From assembly GCF_023715885.1 (NCBI RefSeq), contig NZ_JAMBOY010000004.1, positions 62,001-126,000 of the forward strand: a stretch of 64,000 bases of DNA, written 5' to 3'. This document shows, piece after piece, positions 56,801 through 64,000 of this stretch. This DNA comes from Microbacterium hydrocarbonoxydans. GTDB lineage: Bacteria > Actinomycetota > Actinomycetes > Actinomycetales > Microbacteriaceae. A program made the translations under genes and the position numbers. Under the pieces are notes generated by a model. It did not search any database and had not been told where the DNA came from. It worked only from the letters and a program-made list of their open reading frames with translations. The stretch's first letter is position 1; every line of letters begins with the position of its first letter.

Positions 56801-59800
56801 CGCGAGGTCGGCCTCGGAGGAGGCGGTCTTGTCGAGTGTGAGACCGGCCGTCGACGAGATCGGCACGGTGGCCGGGGCCGTCGCGGTGACCACTGCGCCC
56901 GAGGGGGCGGTACCGCGGCCCGTCACGACGCTCACGATGGACCCGGCGTCGACATCGGCCTGGGTGAGCACGGTCGTCGCGGTGGCCGTCACCGAGGCGC
57001 CGGGTGCGAGCACGCCGACCGGTCCGGCCCACTGGTACGTGGGAGCGCTCGTGCCTGCGAGGGCATCGCTCAGGGTGGCACCGGTGAGCGTGACGTTGCC
57101 GGTGTTGCGCAGCGTGTAGGTCCACGTGACGGTCGACCCCGCCGCGGAACCTGCCGGCAGCGAGCCGCTGTCCGTCACAGCGACCGACGGAGCGGCGGCC
57201 TCGACCGGCACGATGCTCTGCGGCGAGGCGGTGCTGACCGGTCCGCCTGGCGCGTCACCCGACACCGTCGCGGTGTTGACGACTCGCCCTGCATCGATGT
57301 GCTGTTGGGTGATGGCGAGCGTCGCGGTCGCGGTCGCCGTCTGTCCGGGATCGAGTACTCCGTCGGCTCCCGGCCAGTCGACGTCGATCGCCGAGAGCCC
57401 GGCGATCGGATCGGTGACCGTGATTCCGGTCACGGTGACGTTGCCCGTGTTGCTGACCGTGAACGCGTAGGTGATCACGTCGCCGAGGCCGGCTTCCCCG
57501 GGAAGGGTGCTCCCGGCCTTCGTGAGACGCAGCTCGGCGCGCTGGGCGCCCGTGGCGACGTCGACGGAATCGGTGGCCGTCACCTCGGCACCGAAGGGCG
57601 GCGCGGCCGATGCGGTCACGGTGTTCGACACCGACCCGTTGTTCACGTCGACCTGCGTGATCTCGTACGTCGCGACGGCCGTGGCCTGGGCGCCTGGCGC
57701 GAGGACGCCCGGGTTCGCGGCATCCGGCCAGGTGACCGTCGGGTCCAGTCCGGGGATGCTCTCGGCGAGCTCGACGTCGGTGAGAGTGACGTTGCCCGTG
57801 TTGACGACGACGAAATCGAAACGGATGTCGTCTCCGGCCTCGCCGTCATCGACACCGTCTCCGAGCACCGTGCCCGTCTTCGATACCGAGATCGAGGGTG
57901 CGGCGGTGACGGGGATCGTGACGTCATCGGTCTCGGTGACAGTGGTCCCGCCGGGCGCCGTGGCCGTGCCGTCGACGACGTTGGCCACGCTCCCTGCATC
58001 CACATCGTCCTGTGTCAGCGTGTAGGTCGCCGTCGCGGTGACGACCTGGTTCGGCGCCAGCACACCCGCCTCTGCGGGCCAGGCATATACCAGGGGCGAC
58101 ACTGCGGGCTCGAGGTCGGTGAGTGCCACGCCCGTGAGCGTGACGTTGCCCACGTTGCGCAGCGAGAACGAGTAGGTCGCGGTGTCGCCGGCGCGTGCCG
58201 TCGCGCCGCCCGGCAGCGTTCCGGTCTTGGTCACCTCGATGTCGGCGGTCTGCGCGGCGGTCGGTGTCACGACCGGGTCGGACGGATCACTCACGCCGGG
58301 TCCGGTCGGCGGCGTGCCGGTAGACGTCGCGGTGTTCGCCACCGAACCCGCGTCGAGGTCGGCCTGGGTGATGCGGTGAGTGGTGGTCGCCGAGACCGAC
58401 TCTCCGGGCTGCAGAGTACCGCTGGCACCCGGCCACGGGCCATAGGCGAGTGGACTCAGGCCAGGCGCGGGATCCGAGATCGCGACGCCGGTCAACGTGA
58501 CGTTCCCCGAGTTCGTGGCTCGGATCGTGTACGTGATGAGGTCGCCGAGTTGCCCCGCGCCGCCCACTGCGCCGGTCTTCGTCGTGACGATGCCGGGAGC
58601 CGACACCGCGGTGGGAAGCACCACCGTCTGCGAGGTCGCGGACACCGCGGCGCCGGCCGGTGGGCGTCCCGACACGGTCGCGGTGTCGGAGATCGACCCG
58701 GAGTTCACGTCGCTCTGCCGCACCTGGTAGGTGGCGGTGGCGGTCACCGTCTGATTCGGCGCGAGTGTGCCCGGCGTACCCGATGCCCAGGTGCCGTACG
58801 AGATCGTCGACAGACCGCTGTGCGGATCCGCGACCGCGACGCCCGTGAGCGTCACGTTGCCCGCGTTGCGGACGGTGTAGGTGTACGTGATCGTGTCGCC
58901 GACGGCCCCGGTCCCCGAGGTGTACGCGCCGCTCTTCTGCAGGGTCAGAGCCGGCGCCGACGTGAGCGGCACGGTTCCCGAGCCTGTCGCGGTCGTCGCC
59001 GAGCCCCTCGTCGGCGTTCCGGTCGCGGTGACCGCATTCGACACGGACCCCGCGTCGACGTCGGTCTGGCGCACCGTGGAGGTCGCCGTCGCGGTGACAG
59101 CGTCACCGGGGGCGAGCACTCCGACGGTGCCGGACGGCCACGCCCCGTACGACAGCTCGCCGATGCCCGGAAGGGAATCCGTCGCGCTCACCCCGGAGAG
59201 CGTGACGTTGCCGACGTTGCGGATCGACACCGTCCAGGTGATCGTCTCGCCGGCGACCCCTGTCGCGCCGGCGGGCAGGGTGCCCGACTTCACGACCTGC
59301 AGCCGTGGGTCCCCCGCCGCCGTCGGAGTGGTGACGGTGCCCGATGCCCCCGACACGGCGACGCCGCTCGGAGACTGCGCGCTGCCCGTCGCGACGTTGA
59401 CGACGGAGCCGGCGTCGACGTCGGCCTGGGTGATCGTGTGACTCGCGCGGGCGACCACCTGGGCCCCGGGAGCGAGGGTGCCCGCATCTCCCGGCCACGT
59501 GTACGCGAAGGGAGTCAGACCGACCAGCGGATCGCTGACGACGACGCTGCGCAGCGTGACGTTGCCCGAGTTCGTGACGCGGACGGTGTAATCGATCACG
59601 TCGCCCACGGCGCCGGTGCCGGAGACCACCGCCGCCTTCGTCGTGGTGAGCGCAGGTCCCGCGGCCACCGTCGACAGAGCGACGGTGGGCGATTGCGCGC
59701 CGACGGCCGGACCGCTCGGCGGGGTCCCCGTGACCCGAGCGGTATTGCGCACGGTGCCCGCATCCACGTCGGCCTGGGTGACGACGTAGGTCGCGGTCCC

Positions 59801-62800
59801 CACGACCTGCTCACCCGGCGCGAGCGTCCCCGCAGTGCTCGGCCAGGTCAGAGCGATAGGGCTGAGACCCGCGTGCGGATCGGTGACCGAGACGCCTGTG
59901 AGCGTGACGTTGCCTGCGTTCCGAGCGGTGAAGGTGTAGGTGATCACGCTGCCGACCGCGCCCGTGCCCTGCGTGTAGACCCCGGTCTTGCCGAGTGTGA
60001 GGAGCGGACCTGCGGCGACCGGCAACGTCGCCGCGGCCGTCGCCTGCACGGGCGCTCCGGTCGGCGGCGTGGCCGTCGCCGTCGCCGTGTTGGCGACGGA
60101 CCCCGCGTCGACGTCCGACTGCGTGAGCGGTCTGGTCGCGCTCGCGGTCACGCTCTGACCGGGCTGCAGGGTGCCGACCGCTCCCGGCCACCCGGAGTAG
60201 GTTATGGCCGACAGGCCCGGAAGCGGGTCGGAGAGGTCGACGCCGGTCAGCGTGACGTTCCCGGCGTTCCGGATGGTGAAGCTGTACGTGACGACATCGC
60301 CGGCCCGTCCGGTGGCACCCGCCGCGAGGCTCGCGATCTTATCGAGTGTCAGACGCGGCGCCGCGGTCGCTGTCGGCGTCGCGAGCTCGTTCGACGAGCC
60401 GCCGACGGCGACCCCGCCCGGCGCGGTCGCCGACGCAGCGGCGCGGTTGCGCACCGAGCCCGCGTTCACGTCGTTCTGGGTGATGACGTAGGTGGCTCTG
60501 GCCATCGCAGCCTGCCCTGGCGCGAGTACCCCGCTCGCGCCCGGCCAGGTGATCGCCAGCGCCGACAGGCCTGGGAGCGGGTCGCTGATCGTCACGCCGG
60601 TGAGCGTCTGGTTGCCGGTGTTCTCCGCCCGGATCGTGTACGTCACGACGTCGCCGACTCGGTTGCCCCCGGCGGTCGTCGCGCTCTTGCTGACCGTCAG
60701 TCCCGGCGCGGCGGCGCTGGTCGGCACCACGGCTTCTGCCGAGGTCGCACTGACCACAGCACCCGTGGGCGGACGTCCGCTCACGCTCGCCGTGTTGCGC
60801 ACCGATCCCGCGTCGACGTCTGCCTGGCGGATCGTGTAGGTCGCGGTTCCCGTCGCCGACTGCCCCGGTGCGAGCGTGTTCGCGGAACCGGGCCAGGTGA
60901 TGACGGGAGTGCTCAGTCCGGCCAGCGAGTCGGTCAGGTTGATGCCGCTGAGCGTGACGTTGCCCGAGTTGCGGATCGCGAACGTGAAGGTGGCGGTGCT
61001 TCCGACGCCGCCGTCACCGGCCGTGATCGACCCGGCCTTCACGACCGAGATCGACGGCACTGCAGCGATCCGCACAGTCGCTGGCGCAGTGCCGCTGACC
61101 GCCGCTCCTCGCGGAGGGGCACCCGTGGCGGTGGCTGTGTTCGCGACCGCGCCCGCGTCGACATCGGTCTGCCTCACCGTGTAGGTCGCGGTGCCCGACA
61201 CGCTCTGCCCGGGCTGCAGCGTTCCCGCCGCCCCCGTCCATCCGGTGAGCGTGATCGGCGCCGCACCGATCAACGGGTCCACGAGCGCGACTCCGGTCAG
61301 GGTGACGTTTCCGGCGTTGCGCACCGTGAACGCGTAGCTGATGGTGTCACCCGCCGCTCCGGTGCCGCTAAGGGTGCCGACCTTCGTGACCGCGAGCGCC
61401 GGCGCGATGGCCGCGGTCGGCGTCGTCACGGTGCCCGATCCGGCGCTCACCGTCGTGCCGCCGCCCGTGCCGCTCGCGGTGGCCGTGTTCACGATCGCAC
61501 CCGCGTTCACGTCGGCCTGCGTCACGGTGTATGGCGCCGTCGCGACGACCGTCTGTCCTGGTGCGAGGGTGCCGGCAGCGCCGGGCCACTGATACTGCAG
61601 CGAGCCGAGACCGGGGAGGGGGTCCGCGACCGCGACGCCGGTGAGAGTGACGTTTCCGGTGTTCGTCGCGCGGAACGTGTAGGTCACGACGCTGTCTACG
61701 CCGCCCCCGCCACCCGCCGCGGTCTTCGTGACGGCGATCCCGGGCGCGGCGGCGATCGTCGCCACCGCGACCTCGCCGGAGGATGCGGTGATGACGGGCC
61801 CCGTGGGAGGGGTGCCCGCGACCGTGGCCGTATTGCGAGCCGCGCCGGCGTCGACGTCGGATTGACGGACGGTGTACGTCGCCGTCGCCGTGAGGGTCTG
61901 GTTCGGCTGCAGAGTGCCGGCCGTGCCCGGCCATGTATACGACAGCGTCGAGAGCCCGGGGTGCGGGTCGGTGATCGCGACGCCGGAGAGCGTCACGTTG
62001 CCCGTGTTGCGAGCCGTGAAGGTGTAGGTGATCGTGCTGCCGACCGATCCGTTCCCCGCCGTCACCGCACCCGACTTGGAGATCACGATGCCGGGCGCGG
62101 ACGCGAGCGACACCGTCGCCGGCGCCGTGCTCGTCACAGCCGTGCCGCTCGGCGGTGTGCCGGAGCCGGTCGCCGTATTGGTCACGGCACCCGAATTGAC
62201 GTCGGTCTGCGAGATCGTCGACGTGGCGGTCGCGGTGACCGTCTGCCCGGGCTGCAGCACGCCGGCGGTTCCGCTCGGCCATGTTCCGTACGAGGGCGCC
62301 GAGATCCCGGGCAGGGAGTCGGCGGCGACGACACCCGTCAGAGTGACGTTTCCTGAGTTGCGGAGCGTGATGGACCAGACGATCGTGTCGCCCGCGCGGC
62401 CGGACGATCCGCTCTGCAGGGCTCCCGACTTCGTCGTCGTGATCGCAGCGGACGCGGGCGCCGTGTTCGTCGTGATCGTTCCCGATGTGCTCGTCACCGG
62501 TGTCGTCCCGTAGGCGGCGGTCGAGGAGGCGACATTGCGGACCGAGCCCGCGTTCACATCCGCCTGTCGGATCGTGTAAGTCGCGACGGCGGTGACGGCC
62601 TGTCCGGGGGCGAGGGTGCCCGCGGCGCCCGGCCACGTGTAGGTGAAGGCAGAGAGGCCGGGCAGCGTGTCCGAGACGCTCACGCCGGTGAGCGTGACGT
62701 TACCGGTGTTCGTCGTCCGGACCGTGTAGGTGATGACGTCGCCGACGGCGGCAGTGCCGGACACCGTCGCGGACTTGGTGGTCGTGCTGGCCGGCGCGGC

Positions 62801-64000
62801 GGCCGCGGTCGTCACGCGGGTGGTCGGCGACGATCCGGTGACGGCTGCGCCTCCCGGTGTCCGGGCCGAGGCGGTGGCCGTGTTCGTCACGGCACCCGCG
62901 TCGACATCAGGCTGCCTGATCGTGTAGGTCGCGCGCGCCTGCACCGTCTGGCCCGGGGCAAGAGTGCCCGCCGTGCCCGGCCAGGTGTAGGTGATCGCCG
63001 AGAGACCGGGCAACGGATCCGCGATCGACACCTGGCTCAGCGTCACATTTCCGTTGTTCGTGGCGGAGAACGAATACGTGACGGTGCTGCCGACTCCGCC
63101 GGCGCCCGAGGTGACCGTTCCCGACTTGAGCACGGTCAGCGCACCGGTGGGCGTCACCGGCAGGGTGAACGCCCTCGTCTGAGTGAGGCGCGCGCCGCTG
63201 GGCGGCAGCGCGGTCGCCGTCGCGGTGTTGGCCACCGATCCCGCGTCGACGTCCGACTGCTTGAGCGTGTAGGTGGCCGTCGCCGTGACAGCCTGCCCCG
63301 GCGCGAGCGTGCCGGCCGTGCCCGGCCACGAGTACGTGAGCGCCGAGAGCCCGGCCAGCGGGTCCGAGATCACTGCCTCGGTGAGCGTCACGTTTCCGCT
63401 GTTCGCGAGACGGAAGGTGTAGGTGACGACATCGCCCGCGCGGCCCGCGCTGCCCGGCGCGAGCGCTCCGGACTTCGTGAACGTGACCGCCGGAGCGGAT
63501 GCCGCGGTCGAGACGACCGTCTGACTGCTCGGCACTGTCAGCGTGGCACCGGCGGGCGTGCGGGCGGTGCCCGTGGCGGTGTTGCGCACGGCGCCCGCGT
63601 CGACGTCGGCCTGCGTGATCGTGTACGTCGCGGTGGCGGTGACGGCTTGGCCGGGGGCGAGGGTGCCGGCCGTGCCGGGCCAGCTGTACGCGAGGGCGGA
63701 GAGCCCGGTGAGCGGGTCGGTGATGGCGACGGACGTCAACGTCGTGTTGCCGGTGTTGCGGGCCGTGAAGCTGTAGGTGATGGTGCTGCCGACGCCCCCG
63801 TTCCCCTGGGTGACGGAGCCCGACTTCGTCGTCGAGAGCCCCGGCGCCGACGCGACGGTGGGGACGGAGGTCTGGGCTGACGAGCCCGAGACGGTGGTGC
63901 CCGCCGGTGTGCGAGCAGAGACGGTGGCGGTGTTGCGGACGCTTCCGGCATCCACATCCGCCTGGGTGATGGTGTAGAAGGCGGTGGCGGTGGCGGTTTG
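47900..64000 (-). CDS. Giant LPXTG-anchored surface protein of tandem DUF7507/DUF11-like repeats (N-terminus outside window)
   Basis: At least 5366 codons are open from the window edge to the stop; the first in-frame GTG (63955) lies in the middle of a repeat, so the true start is beyond 64000. I count 44 copies of the unit ending in a DVDAG-like motif, plus a cut unit at the edge and a degenerate last one, each about 117 residues. The unit reads GDxVTYTFxxxNTGNVTLTGV, then D-L-GLS, WPGxxGxLAPGQ, TATATYTxTQADVDAGSVxNTATxxGTPP. These are immunoglobulin-like beta-sandwich domains by family knowledge. The C-terminus has LPFTG (48017-48031), a membrane span and an RRRR tail, so sortase anchors it to the wall. 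A stalk or adhesin role is inferred. No catalytic domain is visible in this part. Confidence 0.93.
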   Translation of the reverse strand, partial: QTATATAFYTITQADVDAGSVRNTATVSARTPAGTTVSGSSAQTSVPTVASAPGLSTTKSGSVTQGNGGVGSTITYSFTARNTGNTTLTSVAITDPLTGLSALAYSWPGTAGTLAPGQAVTATATYTITQADVDAGAVRNTATGTARTPAGATLTVPSSQTVVSTAASAPAVTFTKSGALAPGSAGRAGDVVTYTFRLANSGNVTLTEAVISDPLAGLSALTYSWPGTAGTLAPGQAVTATATYTLKQSDVDAGSVANTATATALPPSGARLTQTRAFTLPVTPTGALTVLKSGTVTSGAGGVGSTVTYSFSATNNGNVTLSQVSIADPLPGLSAITYTWPGTAGTLAPGQTVQARATYTIRQPDVDAGAVTNTATASARTPGGAAVTGSSPTTRVTTAAAAPASTTTKSATVSGTAAVGDVITYTVRTTNTGNVTLTGVSVSDTLPGLSAFTYTWPGAAGTLAPGQAVTAVATYTIRQADVNAGSVRNVASSTAAYGTTPVTSTSGTITTNTAPASAAITTTKSGALQSGSSGRAGDTIVWSITLRNSGNVTLTGVVAADSLPGISAPSYGTWPSGTAGVLQPGQTVTATATSTISQTDVNSGAVTNTATGSGTPPSGTAVTSTAPATVSLASAPGIVISKSGAVTAGNGSVGSTITYTFTARNTGNVTLSGVAITDPHPGLSTLSYTWPGTAGTLQPNQTLTATATYTVRQSDVDAGAARNTATVAGTPPTGPVITASSGEVAVATIAAAPGIAVTKTAAGGGGGVDSVVTYTFRATNTGNVTLTGVAVADPLPGLGSLQYQWPGAAGTLAPGQTVVATAPYTVTQADVNAGAIVNTATASGTGGGTTVSAGSGTVTTPTAAIAPALAVTKVGTLSGTGAAGDTISYAFTVRNAGNVTLTGVALVDPLIGAAPITLTGWTGAAGTLQPGQSVSGTATYTVRQTDVDAGAVANTATATGAPPRGAAVSGTAPATVRIAAVPSISVVKAGSITAGDGGVGSTATFTFAIRNSGNVTLSGINLTDSLAGLSTPVITWPGSANTLAPGQSATGTATYTIRQADVDAGSVRNTASVSGRPPTGAVVSATSAEAVVPTSAAAPGLTVSKSATTAGGNRVGDVVTYTIRAENTGNQTLTGVTISDPLPGLSALAITWPGASGVLAPGQAAMARATYVITQNDVNAGSVRNRAAASATAPGGVAVGGSSNELATPTATAAPRLTLDKIASLAAGATGRAGDVVTYSFTIRNAGNVTLTGVDLSDPLPGLSAITYSGWPGAVGTLQPGQSVTASATRPLTQSDVDAGSVANTATATATPPTGAPVQATAAATLPVAAGPLLTLGKTGVYTQGTGAVGSVITYTFTARNAGNVTLTGVSVTDPHAGLSPIALTWPSTAGTLAPGEQVVGTATYVVTQADVDAGTVRNTARVTGTPPSGPAVGAQSPTVALSTVAAGPALTTTKAAVVSGTGAVGDVIDYTVRVTNSGNVTLRSVVVSDPLVGLTPFAYTWPGDAGTLAPGAQVVARASHTITQADVDAGSVVNVATGSAQSPSGVAVSGASGTVTTPTAAGDPRLQVVKSGTLPAGATGVAGETITWTVSIRNVGNVTLSGVSATDSLPGIGELSYGAWPSGTVGVLAPGDAVTATATSTVRQTDVDAGSVSNAVTATGTPTRGSATTATGSGTVPLTSAPALTLQKSGAYTSGTGAVGDTITYTYTVRNAGNVTLTGVAVADPHSGLSTISYGTWASGTPGTLAPNQTVTATATYQVRQSDVNSGSISDTATVSGRPPAGAAVSATSQTVVLPTAVSAPGIVTTKTGAVGGAGQLGDLITYTIRATNSGNVTLTGVAISDPAPGLSPLAYGPWPGASGTLQPGESVSATTTHRITQADLDAGSVANTATSTGTPPTGPGVSDPSDPVVTPTAAQTADIEVTKTGTLPGGATARAGDTATYSFSLRNVGNVTLTGVALTDLEPAVSPLVYAWPAEAGVLAPNQVVTATATYTLTQDDVDAGSVANVVDGTATAPGGTTVTETDDVTIPVTAAPSISVSKTGTVLGDGVDDGEAGDDIRFDFVVVNTGNVTLTDVELAESIPGLDPTVTWPDAANPGVLAPGAQATAVATYEITQVDVNNGSVSNTVTASAAPPFGAEVTATDSVDVATGAQRAELRLTKAGSTLPGEAGLGDVITYAFTVSNTGNVTVTGITVTDPIAGLSAIDVDWPGADGVLDPGQTATATATLAITQQHIDAGRVVNTATVSGDAPGGPVSTASPQSIVPVEAAAPSVAVTDSGSLPAGSAAGSTVTWTYTLRNTGNVTLTGATLSDALAGTSAPTYQWAGPVGVLAPGASVTATATTVLTQADVDAGSIVSVVTGRGTAPSGAVVTATAPATVPISSTAGLTLDKTASSEADLAVGDVVTYTFTVTNGGTATIDAIALSDPLAGLSQITFGAWPGATGVLPPGEAVIATASYTVTQGDVDAGGISNTATVSGVSPAGTPVTASDSVSVETETRAPALSLVKDDALSGDGVLGDSISYTFSLANTGNTTITGTSITDELDGLSGIVFGEWPSGESGVLAPGDQVTASAQYTVRQRDIDAGEVVNVAIASGTAPGGVEVSSVDATATTTLAEAAPTLTATKRGTLAPGSTGRAGDTVEFRFSVVNSGDVTVSEVAFDDALVGLSPLTVTWPDPALPGVLAPGATATATAAYTLLQSDVDAGAVSNTVTVSGTPVRGTLVPATATATVPIAPGAALSAVKSGVLGVGGIGVVGDTVEYEVVVTNTGNVTVTDGVLVDPMVGLYDVSIVWPDSSRPGRVGVGEQAVGRGKYDLTQADVDRGFVENTASVAARTPGGGRVSADTNTVRVNTVLPAPGLVVSKSGVASGVGAVGDVVSYEFGVTNSGNVTVSGVVLSDAVAGVVLSDVVWPVAGEPGVIAPGETATAVGSYVITQADVDAGRVVNTATASGTPARSEPISATSPESIVPTQAAAPVVSVQNVGALAPGATGRAGDVVTWSYTLTNDGNVTLGGVALADALVGVGGPAYVWQGVEGVLVPGQSVTATATYTLTQADVDAGSVTSLVTGTGTPPNGGAPVSASAPATVPLVADPALVVTKDDIPTGGAAGDTIDYAFTIENRGNVTLSGVVLADSLPGLSIPVITWPSVDRVLAPGEVATATATYLITQADVDAGSVSNTATASATAPGGTSVTASSPEVITPLDAAAPAVETTKTGVLAAGGTGAVGDVIEYTVRVRNAGNVTLDDVGIVDELEGLSDIAVAWPGAEGVLAPDETLVGTARYVITQADVDSGGVANIAAGSGTDPSGTVVSDASDRVLVLTVAAAPDATLSKSGVLAPGATGRAGDTVRYTFDVVNSGNVTLRDVRLTDPLDGLSAIEVVWPAADGVLAPGASATASAEYELTQADVDRGRVDNTATLAATAPDESTLERTASASVPVVEDAELTTVKSGRILEPGIGAVGDVIEYQLVVTNTGNVTVQEGRLIDRLAGLSLPEINWPGPEGELLVGDTVVGTARYTLTQADIDRGFVRNVAGVEAVTEQGTIVVADSNPVIINTVQPAAALTVVKDGVVVGDGGVGGTVDYAFRITNSGNVTVSAITLDDPMPGLSTPQIAWPGTPGVLAPGQTATATADYTITQTDVDAGSIANAATASGSSRGGSVTSPAGIATVDTQGIRASIVVTKDAALDPAATGVVGDVVTWTYSLQNTGNVTLDDVSLTDRLVGSTAPQYTWPDPDRPGVLLPGQTVTATSTYELTQADVDRGTVASAVDGAASPPRGADVTGSATASVEIAARPGLAATKAGTVVGAGDVGDTIDYAFGITNTGNVTLTLVDLVDALAGVSEPSFDWPGEPGVLLPGETVEATADYTITQDDVDRGSVTNIATASGKPPVGDTITSSTPATNTTVASAAPALLTGKTATLRGDGSVGDIVDYAFTIENIGNVTVSGITLTDALPGLSAPVLRWPDAPGVLAPGEVATATASYAIVQADVDAGEIVNQATAAGTSPGGAAVVDASDVVRTSTIEGDAAIVVEKTGALTAGSTGQVGELVQFDFRVVNAGNQTLTDVALSDALPGMSAIDITWPSDAPGAEGVLPVGSEARGTATYALTQTDIDAGAVSNAVDASASTPAGDTVDALDGATVVIPRTPALSAVKSGVLGVGGIGVVGDTVEYEVVVTNTGNVTVTDGVLVDPMVGLYDVSIVWPDSSRPGRVGVGEQAVGRGKYDLTQADVDRGFVENTASVAARTPGGGRVSADTNTVRVNTVLPAPGLVVSKSGVASGVGAVGDVVSYEFGVTNSGNVTVSGVVLSDAVAGVVLSDVVWPVAGEPGVIAPGETATAVGSYVITQADVDAGRVVNTATASGTPARSEPISATSPESIVPTQAAAPVVSVQNVGALAPGATGRAGDVVTWSYTLTNDGNVTLGGVALADALVGVGGPAYVWQGVEGVLVPGQSVTATATYTLTQADVDAGSVTSLVTGTGTPPNGGAPATAVAPATVSLTPAPGLVFTKTAALAAPGANGAGDGVTFAFRIENTGTVTLSGIAITDELAGVGAVTVDWPGTAGVLAPGQVATGTAPYAITQEDVDRGSVQNTASVRATTPAGTVLTARSTTEPLQTAAQAPSIRTVKGGSYVAGTGGVGSVIEYTFDITNTGNVTLRLIRLQDDLQGLSTPQIEFPSTTGILPPGGTASGVARYTVTQADVDAGSISNVATSFGTSPRGVVVSDSSDPFTIRTEDPTNPELAIRTTQTAQLAAGDTGVRGDTIDYTFTIENTGNTTLTGVTLSNTVDALTGFVYTWPSAANPGRLLPGQVVTITAAHLVTQADVDAGTVRNVATGTGTTPAGVTVTHRSPVTIVPLVGGTGSLEVDKVGTRLGDGALGSEVRYDFVLRNTGTLTLSSVALSDPLEGLSDIVYGAWPSAAGRLGPGESVTTTASYTVQQSDIDAGSVRNTATGTALTPGGDPVTAESAESVVPTVGAAPSIDLEKTQLLANGATGRPGDRVDYSFTIVNTGNVTLRGITLVDGQAGLTELRITWPGAEGVLAPGATATATATYVLTQADVDAGRVASVATATGNGGGTIVSDDDAGENVIAASPALSLDKTAELLGAAQQGGTVRYLVTVTNTGNVSLGDIAVTDDLAGLGAPTVTWPGVPGVLGSGESATFSADYVITLADVTRGHIDNMASAVGTTPSGGQVDATDSVRVDVPNEPRITLGMSISVQDGQQGFAGDTLVFRYTATNTGTTILTGVTIRDPYPGLSALVYSWPGEPGVLLPGQSVTAVATVVITPAMEGTVVTSRAVVTSVEADSGVPVTDVAADSERLPEPSPTGLLPFTGGGDPAPLVGGAAVILLGGLVLLLIGRRRRESRPQNLSS
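50550..51570 (-). repeat. 1021-bp near-identical duplication, copy A (inside giant gene)
   Basis: This block encodes about 340 residues (nearly three repeat units, 24-26 in my count). It matches 54771-55791 base for base in the comparison I made by eye, except C51506 versus T55727, a synonymous change. The flanks diverge abruptly at both ends. Other repeats of the gene share only protein-level similarity. Confidence 0.9.
54771..55791 (-). repeat. 1021-bp near-identical duplication, copy B (inside giant gene)
   Basis: Second copy of the block at 50550-51570, offset 4221 bp (1407 codons, exactly 12 repeat units), so the reading frame and the domain register are kept. It covers units 36-38 in my numbering counted from the N-terminal end, with copy A nearer the C-terminus being units numbered symmetrically the other way; the two are 12 units apart either way. 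Confidence 0.9.

Noticed and set aside
52739..62356. A 3205-codon open frame on the plus strand opposite the giant repeat gene
   Set aside because: It is antisense to a clearly conserved repeat protein. Its translation is Arg/His-rich low-complexity text that simply mirrors the GC-biased codon pattern, with no start signal or domain.
47900..64000. Phage tail fibre or polyketide-like megasynthase as the identity of the giant gene
   Set aside because: No catalytic or phage structural motif is present; LPFTG, membrane span and RRRR tail mark a wall-anchored protein, and no phage genes are nearby.

Overview
The window is one contiguous piece of a high-GC actinobacterial chromosome. Gene order, codon use and the mix of short -10 boxes of the form TANNNT fit Microbacteriaceae, most likely Microbacterium or a close relative. 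This is an inference from synteny and composition, since no rRNA gene is present. About 97% is coding and no gap exceeds 300 bases. No tRNA, rRNA, CRISPR, transposase or prophage gene was seen.

Region 1 (1-8020, minus strand) is the pyrimidine operon pyrR-pyrB-pyrC-(PH-like membrane protein)-carA-carB-pyrF. Its genes overlap by 1-4 bases throughout, and a PyrR-binding RNA loop lies in the leader. Region 2 (8029-13707) interrupts the usual nusB-pyrR neighbourhood with a VapBC-type toxin-antitoxin pair, a metallo-beta-lactamase/Rieske fusion enzyme and a SWIM-SNF2 helicase. Region 3 (13767-24616) is the conserved actinobacterial block nusB-efp-aroQ-aroB-aroK-aroC-aroE-mltG-ruvX-alaS-(small membrane protein)-rpsD, again on the minus strand and tightly coupled.

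Region 4 (24777-30876) holds rarA, a short membrane protein, a DUF349 coiled-coil protein, an AbiEi-like orphan antitoxin and the bifunctional (p)ppGpp enzyme relA. Region 5 (30945-37230) is secF-secD-yajC-ruvB-ruvA-ruvC-yebC: protein export plus Holliday-junction processing. Region 6 (37377-42527) is centred on vitamin B6: a PLP-dependent decarboxylase, PLP synthase pdxT/pdxS, and a divergent MocR-type regulator with pyridoxal kinase pdxY. A palindromic operator candidate lies between the divergent units. Region 7 (42597-47378) has a HIT-family Ap4A-type hydrolase/phosphorylase coupled to thrS, a YnfA-type membrane protein, a DoxX-like protein and a DNA photolyase.

Region 8 (47392-64000, minus strand) is dominated by one giant gene. 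It encodes at least 5366 residues of a surface protein made of about 45 tandem domains of about 117 residues (DUF7507/DUF11-like), ending in an LPFTG sortase signal. Its N-terminus lies beyond the window. A small lipoprotein gene follows 25 bases downstream. Inside the giant gene a 1021-bp block occurs twice, 4221 bp (exactly 12 repeat units) apart, with one base difference noted by eye. Most of that block has codon use and strand composition unlike the rest of the gene. This giant repeat gene is the most unusual object here. A second theme is a set of apparently leaderless genes whose -10 box lies six bases before the start codon (vapB, rarA, ruvC and the divergent ynfA/doxX pair).
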